Positions 57,258-64,000 of a stretch of 64,000 nucleotides of DNA are shown here, one piece after another. A program made the position numbers and the translations under genes. Source of the stretch: Ahaetulla prasina (lineage: Eukaryota; Chordata; Lepidosauria; Squamata; Colubridae); the NCBI RefSeq assembly GCF_028640845.1, contig NC_080539.1, positions 301,830,516 through 301,894,515 on the forward strand, in the 5' to 3' direction. Position 1 is the first letter of the stretch, and each line of letters opens with the position of its first letter. Under the pieces are notes generated by a model. It saw only the letters and a list, made by a program, of their open reading frames with translations. It searched no databases and was not told the origin of the DNA.

Positions 57258-57381
57258 TGTAGTGTATTTGAATTTCAGGAGGGAAATTTGGGCGGGAAAA
57301 TGCACGTTGCTGATTGGCAATAAACTAAAGAGCTGTTGTCACTTGTATCGTCTCCTGCCTCTTCATTGCCCGAACTTAACA
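57258..57381 (+). repeat. 5' LTR of gypsy element (internally deleted)
   Basis: 124 bp. Compared with the 3' LTR it lacks 64 bp between GCTGATTGGC and AATAAAC, a stretch that contains the TATA-like CTATTTAAAG. Outside that, two substitutions are seen (TGTAGTG/TGTAATG and GCCCGAAC/GCCTGAAC). Without the promoter region it should not drive transcription. Confidence 0.93.
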
Positions 57382-57484
57382 TTGGCGATGAAGGTGGGAT
57401 ATTGAAGGCAGTGAGACTAGGAAAAGAGCTGAAGGAGCAACTTAGTTTCAAACCCAGCCAGTCATCCAGAGCGGATACATAGCG

Positions 57485-58309
57485 ATGTCTAGCTATACAC
57501 TGCCAGCGCCATTCGACCCAGCCAAGGAGAAATGGGGGTCGTACATGGCTCATTTCGAGTGTTTCCTCGAAGCTAACGAACTGCAAGGAGTATCGGATAA
57601 TCAGAAGCGCGCTTACTTCCTGAGCCACTGTGGGCCAGAAGTCTTCGATACCGCTGAATCGCTGTCGGAACCAACGCCTGTACAGTCGGTGCCATGGCCA
57701 GTGCTACAGACGACGCTACGAGCACACTACGTGCTGGTGCCGTCGAAGTTTGTGCAACGGTTCGAGTTAAGGCAAAGAGTTCAGCGAGAGGGCGAATCGA
57801 TAAGCGTGTACATGGCCGCATTAAGGAAAGCCACAACCCACTGTGAGTATAGAGACTTGGAGGACACTTTATTAGAACAACTCATTTGTGGGGTCAGGGA
57901 CATCTGACTACAGAGGCAGCTGCTGTCAAAAAGCAACCTAACCCTAGCGATAGCCCTGGATGAGGCCAGGGCACACGAGATGTCCACCAAAGCGGCGGAA
58001 ACCTTACAGAAGCTGAACGCACAAAGTCCCTCAGCGAAAGCAACGCCGGTCCACAGCGAAGAGATCCAGGCAGAATGGGAAGAGGAAGAAGAGGAAGAGG
58101 TTTTCCACACTGGGAGGCCGGAAAGAGGCGACCGTGACGAGTGCGTAAGTTGCGGAGGCCAACACCAATGACAGAATTGCAGGTTCAAGGACGCAATTTG
58201 TCGGCAGTGTGAAAAGAAAGGACATATAGTTCAGGCCTGCCGAGCCTCCCAACCTTCCCGCCAAAAATTCAAACCAAACCGGCCAATCAACAGGGCGCCA
58301 GTTCCGTGA
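57485..58309 (+). pseudogene. gag: gypsy gag
   Basis: Gag packages the element RNA into particles. The frame starts ATG at 57485 (MSSYTLPAPFDPAKEKWGS) and would run about 274 codons to TGA at 58307. It is broken by TGA at 57905 and TGA at 58169. The capsid-like region includes FELRQRVQREGESISVYM. Near the end are two CCHC zinc knuckles: CVSCGGQH with the second stop inside the knuckle, and CRQCEKKGHIVQAC, intact. An acidic EEEEEEE run precedes them. The two stops look like single-base changes. Confidence 0.9.
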
Positions 58310-58389
58310 AGCGGCCAGGGATTGGCCAGTTCAAAAAAGGCGCGAAGTTGAATCACACCACTGTGCGAGTGGGCCACACATTGACATGA

Positions 58390-60372
58390 CTAGAAAAGAA
58401 AATATTCACTAAGACCTACATCGAAGGAGTGCAGTGTAAAATGGAGGTGGATACCAGCTCATCAATCACGATTATGTCCTGGGACACGATCGCACAAGAC
58501 CTGCCAGAAGTCGCGAAACGACAGCTGCAACCCCAAAAGCTGAGAGTGCAAGACTACCAGGGAAACCGGATCCCTGTTAAAGGAGCCACAACGGTCAGAG
58601 TAAGATATGGACAATTCAAGAAAACCCTGCCGATCACCATCGTTGACGGAAGCCTGCCCAGCTTACTGGGACTGGACTGGTTTCGAGCCCTAGGAATGGG
58701 CATAACTGGGATCCACAGCAATGGAGTCAACCTGAAGGATGAATTGTTGAAGGAATTCGAGGATGTTTTTCAAGACAGCCTGGGCAAGTACACGGGGACC
58801 CCCATCTCATTCAATTTAGACCCCCAGGTAGCTCCCATTAGATTCAAAGCTAGGAGAGTTCCGTTTGCTCTCAAACCCAAGATAGACAGGGAATTAGACA
58901 AACTAGTAAATACTAGTATACGGGGAATACTAGTCCCCGTCGACCATGCAAAATGGGAGACACCAATAGTGACCCCAGTCAAACCGGACGGATCGGTCCG
59001 GATTTGTGCTGACTATAAGGCAACGCTTAACAAGACATTGCAGAAGAGTGCTTACCCCGTCCCCATAGTCCAACATTTGTTGCACTCGTTAGGACAGGGA
59101 CAGGTTTTTGCCAAACTAGACCTGGCTCAAGCCTACCAACAACTACCAGTTGACAAAGAAACGGCCAAAGCACAGACGATTGACACACACCGGGGCACTT
59201 TTAAATGCACTCGACTTCAGTTCGGAGTTAGTGTAGCCCCCGGGTTATTCCAAAACCTAATGGAACGGCTCCTACAAGGTCTACTGGGAGTAGTTCCATA
59301 TTTCAATGATGTACTGGTATCAGCAGAAAACTTGGAAGAATTAGGGGTCAAATTGCGGAAGGTTTTGGGCATTTTCAGGTCTGCGGGGCTTAAGGTTAAA
59401 CTCAACAAATGTCAGATAGGAGTTGAATCTGTAGAATTCTTGGGTTACCAGATAGATAAGGAAGGCATCCACCCAACTGAGAGCAAAGTGCGAGCCATTA
59501 GAAAGGCCCCACCCCCAAAAAACAAAACAGAATTACAAGCATTTTTGGGGCTTGTAAACTTCTTTTTAAAAAATAAGGCAACGTTAGACGAACCGCTACA
59601 TAAACTGCTAGCGAAAAAAGCTGTTTGGACGTGGGGCAGGGTTGAGGCTAAGGCATTTGAAGGCGTTAAGAATTTTCTGTCCAGCGATAGCCTTTTAATT
59701 CAGTACAATGGGACGTTGCCACTAGTACTAGTTTGTGATGCATCACCCTATGGGGTAGGGGCTGTCCTCAGCCACAGGTTACCAAACGGTTCAGAAGCCC
59801 CTATCGCATATTTTTCCCGCACGATGTCCACAGCGGAAAGGAACTATAGCCAACTAGACGGGGAAGCCCTTGCTATAGTTTCTGGGGTTAAAAAATTCCA
59901 CGAGTACCTGTTTGGGCGGCAATTTGAAATAGTCACAGACCACAGACCGTTATTGGGACTATTGGCGGGGGACCGTCCAACACCGGTTGCATTATCACCC
60001 AGGCTGACCCGTTGGACTATTTTCCTGGCAGCATATTCGTACCAACTGTCTCACCGACCGGGCAAGGATTTGGGACATGCGGACGCTTTAAGTAGATGCC
60101 CATTGCCAGAGACTATTGAAGACCCGACCCCAGGGACGTCTGTCTTGTTAATTGACTCTTTGGACTCTGGCCCAGTCACATCCACGGAAGTCACATCCAC
60201 GGAAGTGACTAGGGCATCTTACAAAGATATTATTGTGATCAGTTGGGTGCAGAACTGTGATCAGTTGGGTGCAGAGGGGATGGCCTGCTGCACCGGGGGA
60301 TCGTTTCAAAGAGTTTACAAAGAAGCGTTCGGAACTGTCAGTACAAGGGGGTTGTCTGTTATGGGGGGATAG
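58390..60372 (+). pseudogene. pol: gypsy pol: protease, reverse transcriptase, RNase H
   Basis: Open to 60372 in one frame after a TGA at 58387; the GTG at 58429 is not a real start. Protease: the active-site triplet reads DTS (MEVDTSSSITIM) where DTG or DSG is expected, with LPSLLGLDWF as its second half. RT: FAKLDLAQAYQQLPVD is intact, but the catalytic box reads YFND (about 59299-59310) where YxDD is needed. RNase H: LVCDASPYGVGAVLS, LDGEALAIV, VTDHRPLLGLL and GHADALSR keep the acidic residues. A 15-bp in-frame tandem duplication (TSTEV twice, 60176-60207) and an out-of-frame duplication of about 22 bp at 60235-60278 follow. Enzymatically dead. Confidence 0.92.
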
Positions 60373-61038
60373 AGTGGTTATTCCGGAGAAATTACGAGGG
60401 CATGTGTTGGAGCTATTGTATGTGGGCCACCCAGGGATTGTGAGGATGAAAAGCCTAGCGAGAAGTTATGTGTGATGGCCACAAATGGATAAAGACATTA
60501 GCGACCGGGTAGGGAAATGCCAAGCTTGTCAGGAATCAAGGCCACTACCCCCAACAGCCCCCATCAGGAAATGGGAGAAATCAGAACAATGACAACAGGT
60601 GACCCGGTATGGGCACATAACTATAGTGAGGGGCCAGCGTGGCTAAGGGGAAAAATTGTAGGAGTGACGGGCCCAAAGTCATACTTAGTGGACATGGGGG
60701 ATGGCAGAGTGTGGAGACGCCACATAGATCAATTACGAAAAAGAATACAAAACGATCCAGAAACCAAACAGCCAGACCCTGAACCAACAGCTAGCTCAAC
60801 CCCGAGGCGATCGGAGGACTTAGCTGAGCCTGAAGAAGTCCAGCGACGCCAACTGGTTCCTCCAGAGGACAGCAGGGACGACTCTGCAAATAATCCAGGG
60901 CCGGAGGGCCCAGAGGAGGAGCTGGGACGAACAAACAGTCCCTCCAACCAGCTCGACTCACTCCCAGGGAATGAATTGCGCAGGTCAGAAAGAGTTAGGA
61001 GATGCCCTGTCTACCTGCGTGACTACGTGGAGAAATAA
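60280..61038 (+). pseudogene. gypsy integrase remnant lacking its catalytic core
   Basis: The zinc-binding HHCC part is in one frame (HVLELLYVGHPGIVRMKSL, a TGA, then KCQACQ). After PTAPIRKWE the text jumps to MTTGDPVWAHNYSEGPAWL and GKIVGVTGPKSYLVDMGDG, the C-terminal domain, in a different frame, followed by a long acidic, proline-rich tail to 61038. The DDE catalytic core of about 200 residues is missing, removed by an internal deletion near 60575. The C-terminal 173 codons remain open. Confidence 0.88.
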
Positions 61039-61099
61039 CATGCAAATTTTATGCAAAAATTATGTAAATATGGTAAAATGTGTTCTGGGAGGGGAGGAG

Positions 61100-61287
61100 T
61101 GTAATGTATTTGAATTTCAGGAGGGAAATTTGGGCGGGAAAATGCACGTTGCTGATTGGCTGATGCCTCAGCCAAATTACTATTTAAAGAGGGGCTTTTG
61201 CCTGTTGGCTTTTGCTGGGATCACAATAAACTAAAGAGCTGTTGTCACTTGTATCGTCTCCTGCCTCTTCATTGCCTGAACTTAACA
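61100..61287 (+). repeat. 3' LTR of gypsy element (full length)
   Basis: 188 bp, TGTAATG..CTTAACA. It contains a TATA-like ACTATTTAAAG (61178-61190) and a polyadenylation signal ACAATAAAC (61222), then a GT-rich stretch. Confidence 0.93.
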
Positions 61288-61292
61288 ATTAC

Positions 61293-62640
61293 CATTGGAA
61301 ATAACAAGACAGTGACATTGTGCAAACGCTGTGGTTTTTAGGTGGAATGGGCAAAGAGAGTTCTTGCCAGCAAGAGACAACATTACTTCTCCTTTGTGCC
61401 CTAGCTGTACCAATAATTGATGTTCATCAGGACTCTAATATATCACTGTAAGAAGGTTAAGTCCATAAATAAGCCATAGAGAGGGGGAAACAAAGTATGC
61501 TTTGATTAAGAATCTCCAGTGTGTGATATGGTGAAGGGACAGTATCTTGAGTTTGATCAGACATCTCTCTGAGTGAAATTCTTTAAAAAAAAAAAAAAAA
61601 GGAATGAGGAAGATTTTTTTTTTTTTTTTGGTCTTTGATCTTTCTCCAATTGTGAAGCTTTAGGGTTACTTTTTCTCAAGTAAGATAAAAAAAGAAATGG
61701 GCCAGTTCATCTCTTGTCCAAAAATGCATGGAAGACAACGTGATCACTTAACGATATCTGCAGGAAATCTCAAAACATTTTGCATAGTTGCCAAACAAGG
61801 ATGTCTCTCACATTTCCCCTTCCAGGACATTTTCCAAGTACTTATATATAGCATATTCTGCAGCTCTGAGGAACTTAAAGGAGGGTTTCCCACAAACATT
61901 TGGTAAATAGCAGAAATCTTTCAAAGTAGTTGAGTGCTTGAGAATATATATATATATATATTACAAAAATAGAGATAGAAGGCCCAGGCTTATATAAATG
62001 TAATTGTAAAAGGTTTTGTCAACACAGTTTGATGTGTTGATTGATGTGTTGCTAAACTGTCAGATTTGTGTATCAACACAAAGGCATATTGCCAAAATCA
62101 TCTTACTGTGCTGTCTTGTCTTCCAATAACATACATGGAGAGCATAAATCAGTAGAGTGTTTTGAGATTCTGTGGTGAAGCATGTCTGTATTCCAGGGGA
62201 AAAGATTCAAGCACTTGATCTATAGCTGCCCAACATAAACATGGATCTTATTCCCATTAATCCAAGAGGTGTAGAACTCAAGTTGGATCCTATCAGAAAA
62301 AAAGAAGTGCTTTTTGCAAGTGGTTTGAAAAAAATGAGTGCATATCACAGACTGAAATAAGTTATAAGGAAGGCTGATTTCAGTGGTTCTGTCCCAAGCA
62401 TTCCAATACCAGATTTGATTTGATTTGATTTGATTTGATTTGAGATATTTTATGGCTTAGAGTTTAGACAGTACTCATAAGTAAGGGAAAAGGGAATGAA
62501 AACATCATTTTTTTAAAACAATGGGTGCATAGGCAAATAATAGGTAGGTATTTAGGTGATCACCTATCAACATTTCTTAATGCCATCTCTTTATTAATAA
62601 TAAATGCTGCAATCTTTTCTGCAGAGAGATGCACCTAATC
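61293..62640. other. Unassigned intron sequence with short tandem runs
   Basis: A16 then T19 near 61585-61629 (a potential hairpin), (TA)n at 61947-61962, (TTTGA)n at 62415-62442. No gene recognised. Confidence 0.5.
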
Positions 62641-62659
62641 CATTTTCCTGGCCTTCTAC

Positions 62660-63655
62660 AAGTGACAGCAAAACAACCTCTATCTAGACCAGGTTTTAGT
62701 ATCCTTATGGATCATTGCCTTGTTATGGCGAAGGGGCTTGCACAGTGCAATGAAGTTATGAGCTATGCCATGCAGGGCCACCCAAGATGGAAAAGTCATA
62801 GCAGAGAGCTCTGACAAAACGTGAGCCACTGGAGAAGTAAATGGCAACCCACACCAGTATCTTTGCCATGAAAACCACATGGACAATACAAAAAGATGTG
62901 AGGCTGAAAGATGAGCCCCTTAGATCAGAAAGTGTCCAATATGCTACTGGGGAAGAGCAGAGGGCTAGTACTAGCAGCACCAGAAAGAGTGAAGCGACTG
63001 GCCAAAGCTGAAAGGACGCTCAGCTGTGGATGTATCTGGTGGTGAAAGGAAAGTCCGATGCTGTAAAGATTTTTTCTCCATAGGAACCTGGAATGTAAGA
63101 TCCATGAATCAAGGCAAGCTGTACATGATCAAACAAGAGATGACAAGACTGAACATCGATATCTTAGGAATCAGCGAACTAAAATGAACAGGAATGGGTA
63201 GATTTAATTCAGATGAACATCAGATATACTACTGCGGGCAAGAATCCTTCAGAAGAAATGGAGTAGCCTTTATAGTCAATAAAAGAATAGGAAAAGCAGT
63301 ACTGGGATACAATCCCCAAAATGACAGAATGATCTCAGTTTGAATCCAAGGCAAACCATTCAATATCACAGTAGTCCAAGTCTATGCCCCAACCACTGGT
63401 GCTCAAGAGGCTGAAGTTGATCAGTTCAATGAAGACCTACAACACCTTCTAGAATTAACATCAAAAAATGATGTCCTTATAATCATAGGGGATTGGAATG
63501 CTAAAGCAGGAAGTCAAAAGATAACAGGAATAACAGGCAAGTTTGGTCTTGGAGTACAAAATGAGGCAGGGCACAGGCTGGTAGAATTCTGTCAAGATAA
63601 TACAATGGTCATAGGAAACATTCTTTTCCAACAACCCAAAAGACATCACCATAAT
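62660..63655 (+). mobile_element. Bov-B (RTE) LINE, 5' region with endonuclease, part 1
   Basis: The 5' region with GAAGGGGCTTGCACAG and GGAGAAGTAAATGGCAACCC leads into the apurinic endonuclease. The frame from about 63080 reads NVRSMNQGKLYMIKQEMTRL, DILGISELK, stop, FRRNGVAFIVNKRIG, VVQVYAPTTGAQEAEVDQF and IIIGDWNAKAGSQ. Two in-frame stops (near 63186 and 63341) look like single-base changes of TGG/CGA type. The SINE at 63660 interrupts it at a site encoding SPDGQH. RT lies beyond the window. Confidence 0.88.
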
Positions 63656-63659
63656 AGCT

Positions 63660-63920
63660 CAGGCCGTAATAGCTCAGGCTGTTAAGAAGCCTGTTATTAG
63701 AACACAGTAGCCTGCAATTACTGCAGGTTCAAGCCCGGCCTGAGGTTGACTCAGCCTTCCATCCTTTATAAGGTAGGTAAAATGAGGACCCAGATTGTTG
63801 GGGGGGCAATAAATTGACTTTGTAAATATACAGATAGAATGAGACTATTGCCTTATACATTGTAAGCCGCCCTGAGTCTTCGGAGAAGGGCGGGATATAA
63901 ATGTAAATAAATTAAAAAAA
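63660..63920 (+). repeat. tRNA-derived SINE with L2-like tail (copy 3), nested in Bov-B
   Basis: It begins near GCCGTAATAGCTCAGGCTG (A box; the preceding ATAATAGCTCAGG is a partial tandem duplicate of it), with CAGGTTCAAGCCCGG (B box) and a GTAAGCCGCCCTGAGTC..AGAAGGGCGGG tail, then A-rich. Confidence 0.9.
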
Positions 63921-64000
63921 AAAGATGGTCAACACAGTAATCAGATTGACTATGTATTCTGCAGCCAAAGATGAGCAGCTCTACACAGTCAGTAAAAACA
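63921..64000 (+). mobile_element. Bov-B LINE, part 2 (cut by window end)
   Basis: GATGGTCAACACAGTAATCAG encodes DGQHSNQIDYVFCS-like text, resuming the Bov-B endonuclease across the SINE. The element continues past the window. Confidence 0.8.

Larger units (their letters stand above)
57258..61287 (+). mobile_element. Complete but defective Ty3/gypsy LTR retrotransposon
   Basis: The 4,030-bp insertion is flanked by an exact 5-bp duplication ATTAC (57253-57257 and 61288-61292). Order: 5' LTR (57258-57381), primer binding site region TGGCGATGAAGGTGGG (57383), gag, protease-RT-RNase H, an integrase remnant, polypurine tract GGGAGGGGAGGAG (61087-61099), 3' LTR (61100-61287). Gag style and the K02A2.6-like pol suggest the mag lineage. 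Every enzyme region has at least one disabling change, yet the two LTRs differ at only two positions plus one 64-bp deletion. Confidence 0.95.
37021..64000 (+). other. RGS6: Inferred RGS6 intron downstream of the exon
   Basis: It begins with the donor GTATGA. I found no sequence resembling the next DEP exon up to the end of the window, so the intron appears longer than 27 kb. It holds LINEs, hAT elements, a gypsy element and SINEs, described separately. The assignment is an inference from the single exon. Confidence 0.65.

Overview
The window looks like intronic DNA of a squamate reptile, most likely a snake. There is one convincing host exon: 36921-37020 (+), 100 bp, with a clean AG acceptor and GT donor. 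It encodes the start of the DEP domain of an R7-family RGS protein and matches RGS6 better than RGS7. No other exon of that gene was found, so both sides are inferred to be very long introns. No free-standing host gene, rRNA, functional tRNA gene or CRISPR array is visible.

Almost everything else recognisable is mobile-element DNA, and its mix points to a snake. It includes CR1 LINEs with long (ATTAT)n tails, a second CR1/L3-type LINE with (AATAG)n/(ATTCT)n tails, L2-like LINEs ending in a CCGCCCTGAGTC..GGGCGG hairpin, a Bov-B (RTE) LINE, L1 remnants, a Penelope-like end, several tRNA-derived SINEs, and GATA (Bkm-like) microsatellites.

Layout. 1-9.9 kb: SINEs, a CR1 tail and one hAT MITE in old intron sequence. 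9.9-13.3 kb: an ancient CR1, a short LINE end and two GATA arrays, one with repeated 64-bp blocks. 14-20 kb: mostly unassigned, with an L1 scrap, a hairpin repeat and a fold-back hAT MITE. 20.9-23.7 kb: stacked minus-strand retroelements (L2-like, CR1, Penelope-like, CR1/L3) joined by microsatellites. 24.2-27.7 kb: a SINE, four hAT elements (one split by a SINE) and a solo LTR. 30.2-36.4 kb: a second solo LTR, L2-like ends, hAT MITEs and a TA-flanked MITE. 36.9 kb: the RGS6 exon. 38-43.2 kb: a LINE split by a composite hAT MITE, another MITE, a LINE C-terminal remnant split by an LTR, and a CR1 copy with a 290-bp tail. 46-48.5 kb: the best-preserved LINE (L2-like, 600-codon open frame with YADD). 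49.9-52.8 kb: LINE, hAT and L1. 54.7-55.5 kb: a hAT element carrying what looks like captured coiled-coil coding sequence. 57.3-61.3 kb: a complete but defective Ty3/gypsy element with target-site duplication. 62.6-64 kb: the 5' part of a Bov-B LINE split by a SINE.

The elements do not form a cooperating gene system. The useful information is stratigraphic: target-site duplications show several exact insertions and nestings. SINE tails resemble the L2-like and RTE LINE tails present here. The items most worth a second look are the hAT element with captured coding sequence, the Penelope end with a hammerhead-like core, the gypsy copy whose coding damage exceeds its LTR divergence, and the paired solo LTRs with an acidic open frame.
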